A DNA stretch of 64,000 nt from Kiloniella laminariae (GCF_027214005.1 NZ_JAPWGY010000003.1:434001-498000), one strand, 5' to 3'; positions 9,225-17,490 are shown, counted from the stretch's first letter. Notes: generated by a model not told the origin, from the letters alone. Numbers and translations are program-made.

Positions 9225-10241
9225 TTAACGCTCGACAGCCGAGAGCCAGCTGTCAATCCAGATCTGACGATGGGTCTGTACGTCCTCTGGGCTGTACAGC
9301 AGGGATTTCGACGGCTTTGCGAGTTCGTTAAAGGTGCCTGGAAGTTTCTCGCCCAGGTCAATAACAGGATACATCCAGTTGCCTGTGGGGATCTGGCTCT
9401 GGAAAGATTCGCTGCTGATGAAAGAGAGGAACTCCTGGGCAAGCTCAGGCTCGGAAGCGTTTTTCAGTTGTCCGGCGACTTCGACCTGCATGTAGTGCCC
9501 CTCCTCAAAAATAGCAGCTTTATACTGGTGTTTTTCCTCGGCGATGATGTGGTAGGCCGGAGAGGTAGTGTAGCTGAGAACCATGTCGGCTTCCCCATCG
9601 AGAAACAGTCCATAAGCTTCCCCCCACCCTTTGGTGATGGTGACAATTTTGGGAGACAGTTTTTTCCAGGCATCAGCAGCCTTATCTCCATAGACCTTCT
9701 GGATCCAGAGCATCAGGCCAAGACCCGGTGTTGCGCTGCGGGGATCCTGGATGATGATTTTCAGGTCTGGATTGTCATTAATCAACTGATCGAGGCTGCC
9801 AGGAACTGTTGCCAGTTTCTCGCTATCATAAACAAAGGCAAAATAGCCGTAGTCGAAAGGGATAAAATGGCTGTCAGTCCAGGTGATCGGCAGGGAAAAT
9901 TTCGCCTGATCCAGATTGCTGGGGGCGAACAGTCCGGTTGCTGTTGCTTCTGCCGTCAGGTTTGTGTCCAGTCCAAGGACGACATCAGCCGGGCTTTCGG
10001 CCCCTTCTAGTTTCAATCGGCTCAAGAGTCCAACGGAAGAATCAACCGCAACAAATTTGAGATCACAATTACAGACGCTTTCAAATGCCTCTTCAACCTT
10101 GGGGCCAGCACCCCATTCGGCGGCAAAAGAATCGTAGGTATAGACGGTCAGGACTTTTTTTTCATCGGCGCTGGCATTCAGGCTCAGGCCAAGAGTAAGT
10201 GCAGCAGCTGTAATAGCTGTCATTGTTGTGCGCAGGATCAT
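9225..10241 (-). CDS. thiB: Thiamine-binding periplasmic protein
   Basis: Captures thiamine, TMP or TPP in the periplasm and delivers it to ThiPQ. 338 residues from ATG 10241 (MILRTTMTAITAAALTLG). This start is chosen because GGAG lies 8 nt upstream. Longer frames would begin at 10253 or at 10340, the latter at the edge of the riboswitch. The signal peptide ends at NASA-DEKK. Family landmarks are LTVYTYDSFAAEWGAGP near the N-terminus, VVLGLDTNL, FDYGYFAFVYD and GNWMYPV. Confidence 0.94.
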   Translation of the reverse strand: MILRTTMTAITAAALTLGLSLNASADEKKVLTVYTYDSFAAEWGAGPKVEEAFESVCNCDLKFVAVDSSVGLLSRLKLEGAESPADVVLGLDTNLTAEATATGLFAPSNLDQAKFSLPITWTDSHFIPFDYGYFAFVYDSEKLATVPGSLDQLINDNPDLKIIIQDPRSATPGLGLMLWIQKVYGDKAADAWKKLSPKIVTITKGWGEAYGLFLDGEADMVLSYTTSPAYHIIAEEKHQYKAAIFEEGHYMQVEVAGQLKNASEPELAQEFLSFISSESFQSQIPTGNWMYPVIDLGEKLPGTFNELAKPSKSLLYSPEDVQTHRQIWIDSWLSAVER

Positions 10242-10302
10242 GCGACGCTCCATAGTTTTGTGGGGCGGGCAAGGACCTGAAAAATCTGGAAGCATATATG
10301 AG

Positions 10303-10325
10303 GAATCTGCCCTTGTGGGAGATTC
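10303..10325 (-). promoter_or_regulatory. Hairpin between TPP aptamer and thiB, possible expression platform
   Basis: GAATCT (10303-10308) and AGATTC (10320-10325) flank a CCC/GGG inner stem. There is no T-run, so this is not a classic terminator. Its complement GGGCA can also pair with TGCCC nearer thiB, which would allow alternative folds. Confidence 0.35.
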
Positions 10326-10335
10326 GTATCCAGTC

Positions 10336-10432
10336 TTCAATTCCCTCCGCCGGTATTAACCGGTTCAGGTTCGACGGGTTTATTTCCGCAGTAATGGAAA
10401 TCTCTCAGCCCGATTTGGGCACCCCGTTGAGA
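10336..10432 (-). promoter_or_regulatory. TPP riboswitch (THI element) upstream of thiBPQ
   Basis: Read on the minus strand, all conserved blocks are present in order: GGGGTGCC, GGCTGAGAG, then ACCCGTCGAACCTGA, and GGTTAATACCGGCGGAGGG. The closing P1 pairs TCTCAA with TTGAAGA. It sits about 95 nt before the thiB start. A TATAAT hexamer on the same strand (10514-10509) could be the -10 box, but no good -35 is seen. Binding of thiamine pyrophosphate is expected to reduce thiBPQ expression. Confidence 0.96.
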
Positions 10433-10655
10433 CCGTCGAGAGCTTAAACCTTTCGCTAACCCCCAGCAAGAGGGGAAAGCCGTTCGCCAAGGCAAGACAG
10501 CGAACAAGATTATATCTCTACGGCCTGGTGGCGAAGAGCTGGAGTTCGACTGGTATGAGGGGTTTGTTGATAAAGACGATGAGTGATCACAAGCAGGTGG
10601 TGGATTGCTCTCACCAGATATTTTTCGATATCTTGTATGGTATATTCTCTTATAA

Positions 10656-10700
10656 AACCACTGGGCCGGAAGCTGTAATATCAGCTCCGGCCCAGTGGTT
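10656..10700 (-). terminator. nhaA terminator
   Basis: AACCACTGGGCCGG (10656-10669) pairs perfectly with 10687-10700, with inner AGCTG/CAGCT. On the minus strand the stem runs into TTTTAT. It lies 22 bp past the nhaA stop. Confidence 0.92.
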
Positions 10701-10722
10701 ATTCCCGATCTCAACTCGCGTG

Positions 10723-11904
10723 TCAGACTGCGGGAGATTTTTGATTTCTGAGAGTGAACTTGAGGAAGAAGTATCCGCTCAGAGCTGCCACCAGTGACCC
10801 GCTGAGAACGCCGATCCGTACCTGTCCGCCCATTGCTGGACCTTCAAAAGCCAGCCCGCCAATAAAGAGACTCATGGTAAAGCCGATTCCGGTCAGCAGC
10901 GACAGGGCGTAGATATGACGCCAGTTCAGATCTTCAGGCAGGCGACAGAACCTGGCTTTGACCGCCAGCCAGGTGAAACCGAAGACTCCGATCTGTTTGC
11001 CGAGGAACAGACCTGCGGCAATCCCCAAAGTAAGGGGGGTGACCGCAGACTCGAAAGTGATCCCGGCAAGGGAAACCCCGGCATTGGCAAAGGCAAATAT
11101 GGGCAGGATCATATAGGCAACCCAGGGGTGAAGGCTGTGTTCCAGATCACAAAGCGGGCTTGGGCTGCCTTTGTTTTTACCTTTGAGGGGAATGGCAAAA
11201 CCGATGGCGACGCCAGCCAAGGTGGCATGAACACCGGATTTCAGCACACAGACCCAAAGAACAATGCCGACAAGAATGTAGGGTGTCTTGGCTGTCACAC
11301 CAACCCGGTTCAGAACGAAAAGGCCGATCAGGGCGACTGCTGCCAAGCCAAGGGAGACAACGGAGAGTTCTGCCGTGTAGAAGAGGGCGATAATAACGAT
11401 GGCCCCGAGATCGTCGATAATGGCGATGGCCGTCAGGAGAATCTTGAGCGACAGGGGGACCCGGTTGCCGAGCAGAGCCATAATGCCGAGGGCAAAAGCA
11501 ATATCTGTTGCAGAAGGTATCGCCCAGCCGTTGATATTATCGGCTTCCCCCCAGTTGAAACCGACAAAGATCAGCGCCGGAATTGCCATACCGCCAATTG
11601 CAGCCACGGTGGGCAGAGCGATCTGGTCTTTTGAGGAGAGCTGTCCTTCGAGGATCTCGCGCTTTAACTCAAGGCCGATCAACAGGAAGAAGACAGCCAT
11701 GAAACCATCATTGATCCAGAGCAGAACAGGCTTTGACAGGGCCAGATCACCCAGGGCAATGGTGAAGGGAGTGGCGAGGGAGTCCGCATAGAGCGATGCC
11801 AGCGGAGAGTTGGAGAAAAGCAGCGCCAGAAGTGCTGCAAGAATAAGAATTATTCCCCCGGCGGATTCCAGCTGGAGAAAGTTTTTGATCATTCTGGCTG
11901 GCAT
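10723..11904 (-). CDS. nhaA: Na+/H+ antiporter NhaA
   Basis: Inner-membrane antiporter that expels Na+ or Li+ in exchange for protons, for salt and alkaline pH tolerance. 393 residues, about 12 membrane segments. Asp134 (SATDIAFALG) and Asp164-Asp165 (AIAIIDDLGAIV) match the ion-binding aspartates of E. coli NhaA. GGAG lies 8 nt before the ATG. It is divergent from an OxyR-like gene across 135 bp and ends in a strong terminator. Confidence 0.96.
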   Translation of the reverse strand: MPARMIKNFLQLESAGGIILILAALLALLFSNSPLASLYADSLATPFTIALGDLALSKPVLLWINDGFMAVFFLLIGLELKREILEGQLSSKDQIALPTVAAIGGMAIPALIFVGFNWGEADNINGWAIPSATDIAFALGIMALLGNRVPLSLKILLTAIAIIDDLGAIVIIALFYTAELSVVSLGLAAVALIGLFVLNRVGVTAKTPYILVGIVLWVCVLKSGVHATLAGVAIGFAIPLKGKNKGSPSPLCDLEHSLHPWVAYMILPIFAFANAGVSLAGITFESAVTPLTLGIAAGLFLGKQIGVFGFTWLAVKARFCRLPEDLNWRHIYALSLLTGIGFTMSLFIGGLAFEGPAMGGQVRIGVLSGSLVAALSGYFFLKFTLRNQKSPAV

Positions 11905-12011
11905 GCAGCGATCTCCTGGATGTCGTTGAAGCGGGTGTCGTTAACCCTTGTGATCTGAACTATATGGGGCCTGTTGCCTGATTACTATAATCGTTTTATT
12001 GTTAATTTGTA

Positions 12012-12026
12012 ATAGTTTTAAACTAT
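12012..12026. promoter_or_regulatory. OxyR-type half-site (ATAG-N7-CTAT)
   Basis: ATAGTTTTAAACTAT fits the E. coli OxyR half-site pattern ATAGnTnnnAnCTAT at every fixed position. It is 13 bp before the oxyR-like start codon and in the nhaA/oxyR divergent region, as expected for autoregulation. I did not find a second half-site at the canonical spacing. Confidence 0.55.
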
Positions 12027-12039
12027 CAATGATGAACTC

Positions 12040-12966
12040 ATGGCAAAACCGACCATCCGGCAACTCGAATATTTCCTGGCGATCGCCGAAGATCTGCACT
12101 TCCGCAAGGCGGCGGAACGGCTTCATGTCAGCCAACCGACCCTGAGCGACCAGATCCGCGAACTGGAATATCGTTTGGGGGTTGTTTTGCTGGAACGCAG
12201 CCGTCAGTCCGTGGCCCTGACACCGGTAGGGGAGGATCTGGTCGAGCGCGCCCGCTATCTGTTGCGTGATCTGGATGATTTCTGTGATGCTGCCAAATCT
12301 GCCAGCGGGATGCTTGGGGGTAAAATCCGGTTGGGTATTGCGCCCACCATCGGTCCTTATCTGATGCCCAAGGTCATCCCCCAGCTGCACAAACGCTATC
12401 CGGATCTCAAGCTCTATATCCGCGAGGATCGCTCGAGGGTACTGGAGCAGTCGTTGCGCGACGGTGTACATGATCTGGTGATGACGGCTTTGCCGGTTCG
12501 GGATGATAATCTGGAAAATTTCCTGCTGTTCAAGGAGCCGCTTTTGCTCGGGATGCCCAGAGATCACCCTCTGGCACACCGAACAGAGATCGAACCACAG
12601 GATCTGGCGGGTGAATCTGTTTTGTCGCTGGGGGCGGGGCACCGCCTGTTTGAGCAGGTGCAGCGGCTTTGTGAGGAACTGGGGGCGTCTGTCCAGACGG
12701 ACTATGAGGGTACCAGTCTGGATGCCTTGCGCCAGATGGTCGGGATGGGCATGGGGGTTTCTTTTTTCCCAAGCCTTTACGTCCTGTCGGAGATCACGAA
12801 CGATGATCAGGTGGTTGTCCGCCCGCTGAAATCAGTGGTTGCGCAACGCCAGATCGGGTTGGTCTGGCGCCACAAATCCCCCCGTTCCAAAGATTGTCGG
12901 GCATTCGGGGAGGATATCCTCTCTGCTATTCGACAGGGGCCGTTTCAGGATTTTCTGACTTCCTGA
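12040..12966 (+). CDS. OxyR-like LysR regulator lacking the peroxidatic cysteine
   Basis: LysR-type activator of 308 residues. The N-terminal winged HTH (1-60: TIRQLEYFLAIAEDLHFRKAA...VSQPTLSDQIRELE) is followed by a type 2 periplasmic-binding fold. The closest recognisable family is OxyR. The segment GHRLFEQVQRLCEELG aligns with E. coli GHCLRDQAMGFCFEAG, so Cys208 is kept (Cys211 here) while peroxidatic Cys199 is Arg202. It therefore probably does not sense peroxide by the C199-C208 disulfide. An OxyR-like half-site precedes it and an AhpD-like peroxidase gene follows at 411 bp. Confidence 0.85.
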   Translation: MAKPTIRQLEYFLAIAEDLHFRKAAERLHVSQPTLSDQIRELEYRLGVVLLERSRQSVALTPVGEDLVERARYLLRDLDDFCDAAKSASGMLGGKIRLGIAPTIGPYLMPKVIPQLHKRYPDLKLYIREDRSRVLEQSLRDGVHDLVMTALPVRDDNLENFLLFKEPLLLGMPRDHPLAHRTEIEPQDLAGESVLSLGAGHRLFEQVQRLCEELGASVQTDYEGTSLDALRQMVGMGMGVSFFPSLYVLSEITNDDQVVVRPLKSVVAQRQIGLVWRHKSPRSKDCRAFGEDILSAIRQGPFQDFLTS

Positions 12967-13377
12967 ACCGCGATAGAGTGTTTCCTTTTTGGCTTTCAAT
13001 ACCTTACTCCAGAGCGCAATATATCAAGGAACAATCCAGTTGCTTCTCCAGCTATAAAGCCTTCTTTGTCTAGTGCTGAAGCCGGGGATAACTCCCGGGT
13101 CTCGATCATAATTGCCTGCAGGTGAATTTTTCAAAAAAATATAGGGAATGAAGCGTTGGGAAGGCTTGATTTCGAGATTGTAACCAGACAGTAACCACAA
13201 GGCTTGGCCGCGATCTTCAAGATGTCTATACAAGTTACTTTTTTCTTCCTATCATGCAGGAAGCTGGCAAGGACAAGACCCTCAAAAAAACGGTCAAACC
13301 GGGGTCGGACTTGAAGTGACAAGAATAAAAGGCCGGCTAGAAGCCGGGGAATATCAACAGGAAGGCACAAGAAAACA
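12967..13377. other. Intergenic region between the LysR gene and the peroxidase gene
   Basis: 411 bp without a supported ORF. It has a short GC hairpin (CCGGG/TCCCGG near 13082-13098) and an AGGAAGG ribosome binding site 13-19 bases before the peroxidase start. No clear promoter was found. Confidence 0.45.
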
Positions 13378-13983
13378 ATGACCTGGATTAATACGGTTGC
13401 CTATGAAGATGCAACAGGACGCCTCAAGACGCTTTATGATCGCGTAAAGGGGCCGGATAACAATGTCGACAACATCATGATGGCCCACAGCCTGCGCCCG
13501 CACAGCATGGAAGGGCACATGACCATCTACAAGTATGTGCTGCACCACAGCGGGAACAAGGTGCCGAAGTGGCTGCTGGAGGCCTGTGGGGTCTATACCA
13601 GCCACCTCAATGGCTGTGATTATTGTTTTGAACATCATTTTTCCGGGATGAAGCGCTTGCTGGGCGACGATGATCGCAGCGCGAAAATCCGGGCGGCTTT
13701 TCTGCGTGATGATCCGGCACAGGCTTTTGTTGGGGATGAGCTGCAGATCATGCACTATACTCGCAAACTGACGCTAACCCCGGCCAAGATGGTTGAGGCA
13801 GACGTGGCGATCTTGCGCGAAAGCGGACTTGATGATGGCAAGATCCTGGAGATAAACCAGGTGGTCAGCTATTTCAACTATGCCAACCGGACCGTTCTGG
13901 GGCTCGGCGTCAATACCAGCGGAGATATTCTGGGATTGTCGCCAAACCAGTCGGATGATCCGGACAACTGGAACCACAGCTAA
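13378..13983 (+). CDS. AhpD-like / carboxymuconolactone decarboxylase family peroxidase
   Basis: All-helical protein of 201 residues from the family that includes AhpD and peroxidase-related enzymes. The redox motif is Cys80-Asp-Tyr-Cys83 followed by His86-His87 (NGCDYCFEHH), the CxxC...H arrangement that gives AhpD-like proteins thiol peroxidase activity. The C-terminal part VVSYFNYANRTVLGLGV is typical of the uncharacterised peroxidase-related subgroup. It is monocistronic, with a strong terminator 27 bp after the stop. Proximity to an OxyR-like gene suggests an oxidative-stress role; its substrate and reductant are unknown. Confidence 0.82.
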   Translation: MTWINTVAYEDATGRLKTLYDRVKGPDNNVDNIMMAHSLRPHSMEGHMTIYKYVLHHSGNKVPKWLLEACGVYTSHLNGCDYCFEHHFSGMKRLLGDDDRSAKIRAAFLRDDPAQAFVGDELQIMHYTRKLTLTPAKMVEADVAILRESGLDDGKILEINQVVSYFNYANRTVLGLGVNTSGDILGLSPNQSDDPDNWNHS

Positions 13984-14010
13984 GGGTAGTCCACCCTTGT
14001 TGTAAAACGG

Positions 14011-14048
14011 CATAAAAGCCGGGTCCGCAATCGGGCCCGGCTTTTATG
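14011..14048 (+). terminator. Terminator of the AhpD-like gene
   Basis: A 17-bp stem (14011-14027 with 14032-14048, one G-U pair) with a CAAT loop. The arms end in CATAAAAG and CTTTTATG. Confidence 0.88.
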
Positions 14049-14195
14049 CTGCTTGTGCCCGGGTTCTCTGTTGCGTTCCAGATCCTTTTGATGTGGAATT
14101 TGACGGGGCTTTTATCGCGGGGCAATCGATGTCATAAGCGGGAAGAGATTACACCTATCAGCCCGGTAATCCGGGCCACTGCCGGAATCAAACTT

Positions 14196-15374
14196 ATGAC
14201 AGATCACCTTGTTGTTCTTGACCAGCTGCCGACTGCGACCGAATTTTATCGGTCCTACTGGAACCGTCGCCCTTTTGTTGTGCGGGGTGCCATAGCCGCC
14301 GATGTGATGGGCGAGCTGATTTCCGGGGAAGAGCTGGCCGGTCTTGCCATGGAAGAAGCCCCACAGTCGCGCATGGTCCGCACCGCGGGGGCAAAACAGA
14401 ACTGGTCCTGTGATTTTGGCCCCTTTGCCGAGAAAGACTTCACCAAAGCTGGAGAAAAAAACTGGAGCCTGCTGGTCCAGCATGTGGAGCAGTTCCATCC
14501 GGAAACGTCCGTGCTTTTACGCGCGTTCAGTTTTGCCCCGCGCTGGCTGATGGATGACATTATGGTCAGCTTCTCGGCGCCCGGTGGTTCGGTTGGCGGG
14601 CACATTGACAGCTACCACGTCTTTCTGGTGCAGGGGGAAGGCAAGCGGCGCTGGAAAATTGGCCGTGAAGCCATCGAACAAGAACACTATATCGAAGATA
14701 TCCCGCTGAAAGTCCTGAGCGAAGAGTTTATTGGGGACGACGTTGAGGTGACCTCCGGGGATGTGATCTATGTGCCGCCGCGTTTTGCCCATGAAGGCAC
14801 AACGCTGGAAAGCGCACTGACCTATTCTGTCGGGTTCCTCGGGCCAAAACTCTCGGAACTCTTTTCCGGCTACGCACAGTACCTTGCCGAGTTCGAGGAT
14901 CTGGACCAGCGCTATGTCGGTGCCGGGCTGGACGAGGGTAGTGCTGGCTTTATGCTGGATCGTTCCGCTGTTGACAGCCTGCGCCAAAGCTTTGCCGCGC
15001 CATTGGCTTCTGAAGATTTCACCCAGTGGCTGGTCGAGTTTTTCACCGCTTCGTCGCATGAGGATTTCGGGGACTATAGCGAGCGCGAGGAAATGCTCTA
15101 TGACGATGAATTCGAAGGGGAGCTGAAAGACGGAGCCAGTCTGATCAAGCCGGAATATGTCAAGTTTGCCATCACAGCGGCAGCCGAAGGCGGTTTCGCT
15201 CTGGGGTTTGACAGCCAGAGCTTCTCGCTGGATGAAAAGCTGTTCCCGCTGGTGCAGATGTTTATGAAAGAAGAGCTGGTCAATTCGAAGAGCTATCCAG
15301 ACCTTTTTGAACATCCGGCCTATCTGGAATTCCTGCTGGAGCTGTATAACCATCAGGCGCTGGAATTCGCCTGA
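14196..15374 (+). CDS. JmjC-type ribosomal oxygenase, RoxA/YcfD family
   Basis: Fe(II)/2-oxoglutarate oxygenase. E. coli RoxA hydroxylates an arginine of ribosomal protein uL16, and the same role is inferred here. 392 residues from ATG 14196 (MTDHLVVLDQLP); a longer frame from 14046 would start inside the upstream terminator. The JmjC iron ligands are His136 and Asp138 (GGHIDSYHVFLVQGEGKRRWKIG) and His199 (PPRFAHEG). The helical dimerisation and C-terminal winged-helix parts follow, giving the usual length of the family. It stands alone. Confidence 0.88.
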   Translation: MTDHLVVLDQLPTATEFYRSYWNRRPFVVRGAIAADVMGELISGEELAGLAMEEAPQSRMVRTAGAKQNWSCDFGPFAEKDFTKAGEKNWSLLVQHVEQFHPETSVLLRAFSFAPRWLMDDIMVSFSAPGGSVGGHIDSYHVFLVQGEGKRRWKIGREAIEQEHYIEDIPLKVLSEEFIGDDVEVTSGDVIYVPPRFAHEGTTLESALTYSVGFLGPKLSELFSGYAQYLAEFEDLDQRYVGAGLDEGSAGFMLDRSAVDSLRQSFAAPLASEDFTQWLVEFFTASSHEDFGDYSEREEMLYDDEFEGELKDGASLIKPEYVKFAITAAAEGGFALGFDSQSFSLDEKLFPLVQMFMKEELVNSKSYPDLFEHPAYLEFLLELYNHQALEFA

Positions 15375-15431
15375 TGGGGGCACTTGGCTTCCAATGAAGC
15401 CGCTGGGCTCTTATGCCGTCAGCTTTCTCGT

Positions 15432-15460
15432 CCGGGCAGAAAATATTTGCCCGGCTTTAG
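15432..15460. terminator. Probable terminator between roxA-like and ABC membrane genes
   Basis: CCGGGCA (15432-15438) and TGCCCGG (15448-15454) form a stem followed by CTTTAG. The T-run is weak. It lies between two convergent genes. Confidence 0.55.
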
Positions 15461-15463
15461 GGT

Positions 15464-16315
15464 TTAATCCTGCTTGTTTATACGTTGGATGATTTCGGAA
15501 ATCCGTGACCAGTTTTGTAGAGCCATTGGTATAACCAGAGCTGCTTCGACGAATTCCCATGAATAGTTGATGATTGAGAATATCGTTCCAACAGTTGTTT
15601 CCATACCCGTTGCAGCAACCCAGAGATTAAAAGCAATAAAGCCGAAAAATACGGCAAATATCAGGCCATAGAGACAGGCTTCTGTGTCAGACAGACTGAT
15701 TTCGATCCTCCGTAACTTGTCGAGGTGCTCCAGGACGGCATGTTTCGACTTTTGTTCCAGTATATTGACCTGTTGTTCGGACTGCTGATTGTGGTCAGCA
15801 TTCAATCGATAAAACCTGCGATGACAAAAGGCATAGAGGGTTATGACCAGGGCAGTTGCTATAAGAGCGGCATTACAAAGAACCGGGTTAAACACATACA
15901 GGACGATAAGTGAGACGGCGATCTGGACGAAAGAATTCATTATCGTGGGTATTTCCTGTTCCAGAAAATCAACCAGTTCCCGCGCCATCCCCAACCGTGC
16001 ATTCAGGGTTGAAACCGGTACCTTGTCTGAGCGGAAAATCTGGGTTTTCCCAACTTCCACACGAATTGCCCCGTAAACACGGGTGTCATAAATTCGGCGG
16101 AGTACGGCAATGATCATAAGGAGTGCAAGGACAATACCCAGGTGCTGATATGCATCCATGCTGTCTTTTAAAAGCCCGTCGATGGCAAATCCGATAAACA
16201 GGGGGACGATCGCGACGAGCCCGGTTTCGCAAAGCGTCAGCAACCATGTCAAAAGGACGGGACGGAAAAATGCAGTGAGTAACGAGGCAATTGTCAGTGT
16301 TCTGTTTTCCAGCAT
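15464..16315 (-). CDS. Stand-alone ABC transporter six-TM domain protein
   Basis: 283 residues with six predicted transmembrane segments in the arrangement of an ABC exporter membrane domain (ABC_membrane_3 type; starts MLENRTLTIASLLTAFFRPVLLTWLL). The protein ends at residue 283 (ISEIIQRINKQD) with no nucleotide-binding domain, and no ATPase gene is adjacent. It could act with an ATPase encoded elsewhere or have a non-transport function; both are inference. Its promoter region holds a perfect 14-bp palindrome, and an EthD gene is divergent at 236 bp. Confidence 0.78.
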   Translation of the reverse strand: MLENRTLTIASLLTAFFRPVLLTWLLTLCETGLVAIVPLFIGFAIDGLLKDSMDAYQHLGIVLALLMIIAVLRRIYDTRVYGAIRVEVGKTQIFRSDKVPVSTLNARLGMARELVDFLEQEIPTIMNSFVQIAVSLIVLYVFNPVLCNAALIATALVITLYAFCHRRFYRLNADHNQQSEQQVNILEQKSKHAVLEHLDKLRRIEISLSDTEACLYGLIFAVFFGFIAFNLWVAATGMETTVGTIFSIINYSWEFVEAALVIPMALQNWSRISEIIQRINKQD

Positions 16316-16367
16316 CTGATTTGTTCCTGTCCGGCAACCATTTTAATAAACTGTATTTTATTAAATA

Positions 16368-16381
16368 AACGAACGTTCGTT
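16368..16381. promoter_or_regulatory. TetR-like operator palindrome
   Basis: AACGAACGTTCGTT is a perfect 14-bp palindrome of the kind bound by TetR/AcrR repressors, 52 bp upstream of the ABC membrane gene start. No TetR gene is immediately adjacent. The nearest one (20122-20742) has a different-looking operator of its own. Confidence 0.55.
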
Positions 16382-16551
16382 CATATGTAATCGAATAATA
16401 TGGAACTGGAACGTTATGTTTCAAGTATTGTTTGTTGGCCTGTGTCTGGGCTTGCTGCCCTTATCTGATTTCTTTTGGGTTGATATAACCGCAGAAAAGA
16501 GTTTTTTTGATTCCGGACAGGGGCCAAACCCCGATCGGGAAGGATACAGAG

Positions 16552-16860
16552 ATGTTCAAGGCAATGATCCTGCTCAAGCGCAGGGAAGACGCGACACACG
16601 AAGAGTTTGCCCAATGGTGGTTACAGGGACACCGCCCCCTGGCAGAACAGCTTCCCGGTTTAAAACGTGCCGTGTTCAATCTGGCACAGAAAGATCCGGC
16701 AAGTGATTATGATGGTGTGTCAGAGCTGTGGTTTGAAAGTAAAGCAGATTTCGATGCGGCCTATGCATCGGATATCGGCAAGGCCGTTGCCCGGGATTCG
16801 CTTGATAATGTGGCATCGCGCACCCGTCTGTTTGTTGACGAGCATATCATAAAATCCTGA
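16552..16860 (+). CDS. EthD-family protein
   Basis: 102 residues from ATG 16552 (MFKAMILLKRREDATHEEF), preceded by GGGAAGGAT. It is a single ferredoxin-like alpha/beta dimeric barrel of the EthD type: FAQWWLQGHRPLAEQLPGLKRAVFN followed by YDGVSELWFES. Family members take part in ring or ether breakdown in some bacteria, but most have no known function. No degradation genes are nearby, so no substrate is assigned. Confidence 0.8.
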   Translation: MFKAMILLKRREDATHEEFAQWWLQGHRPLAEQLPGLKRAVFNLAQKDPASDYDGVSELWFESKADFDAAYASDIGKAVARDSLDNVASRTRLFVDEHIIKS

Positions 16861-16955
16861 TGGCGCGCCTTGGCAGTTTGATCATCCTTATATACAGTCG
16901 CTCAAATCCAGAGGCGCTGAAAGGCCGAGCTTAAACAGCGACCAGTCTGCATCCG

Positions 16956-17396
16956 TTACGAAGCATTGTTCTGGCGTAAGGTTCCGATAATTTTTTGTAT
17001 TGTAGAGAGGAACCGGGCGCGCTCTTCTTCTGACAAGTTCACCAATGCAGCGGCATTCTGCTGCCGTGCGGCTTCGTAGGCCTGATCGCGGACCAGCCGG
17101 GCTTTTTCTGTCAGCCAGATCTGTTGTGCGCGGGCATCTGACGGGTGCCGGGTTCTTTTAATCAGCAGGTCACGCTCCATGCGCGTGAGTGTATTGGCAA
17201 GGGTGGCCTGCTCGATGTCGAGTTTTGCCAGCAGCTCCTTTTGTGTAATACCATCCTCTTCCCAAAGTTCGAGTAACACAGGAAACTGGCCTGTAACGAT
17301 CCCGAGGGGCGCGATTTTTTCCTGCAACCCTTTTGCGAAGAGGCGAGCCATATGATTGACCAGGAAGCCTGCCGATTTTTCTTTGTCGAATGTCAT
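16956..17396 (-). CDS. MarR-family transcriptional regulator
   Basis: 146 residues from ATG 17396 (MTFDKEKSAGFLVNHMARLF). An upstream ATG at 17417 would place the start codon inside a palindromic operator, so the shorter form is preferred. The winged HTH spans about 45-110 (GITQKELLAKLDIEQATLANTLTRMERDLLIKR, wing HPSDARAQQIWLT). Helices at both ends form the dimer interface. It is divergent from a small membrane protein gene, and the 94 bp between them hold two palindromes. Autoregulation and control of the neighbour are likely. Confidence 0.88.
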   Translation of the reverse strand: MTFDKEKSAGFLVNHMARLFAKGLQEKIAPLGIVTGQFPVLLELWEEDGITQKELLAKLDIEQATLANTLTRMERDLLIKRTRHPSDARAQQIWLTEKARLVRDQAYEAARQQNAAALVNLSEEERARFLSTIQKIIGTLRQNNAS

Positions 17397-17411
17397 GCTG
17401 CATTTATGGAC

Positions 17412-17431
17412 TTGCATAGCTTGCTATGCAA
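17412..17431. promoter_or_regulatory. Operator palindrome 1 of the MarR divergon
   Basis: TTGCATAGC-TT-GCTATGCAA, perfect 9-bp arms, lies 16 bp upstream of the marR start. Confidence 0.7.
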
Positions 17432-17437
17432 TATTAT

Positions 17438-17449
17438 ATAGCATGCTAT
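17438..17449. promoter_or_regulatory. Operator palindrome 2 of the MarR divergon
   Basis: ATAGCATGCTAT is a perfect 12-bp palindrome sharing the ATAGC/GCTAT core of the first site. The two centres are about 22 bp apart (two helical turns), consistent with cooperative dimers. Confidence 0.65.
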
Positions 17450-17490
17450 TCAATATTGGTTTGATAGAAATCTGCGTTCAGGAGTCAAAG

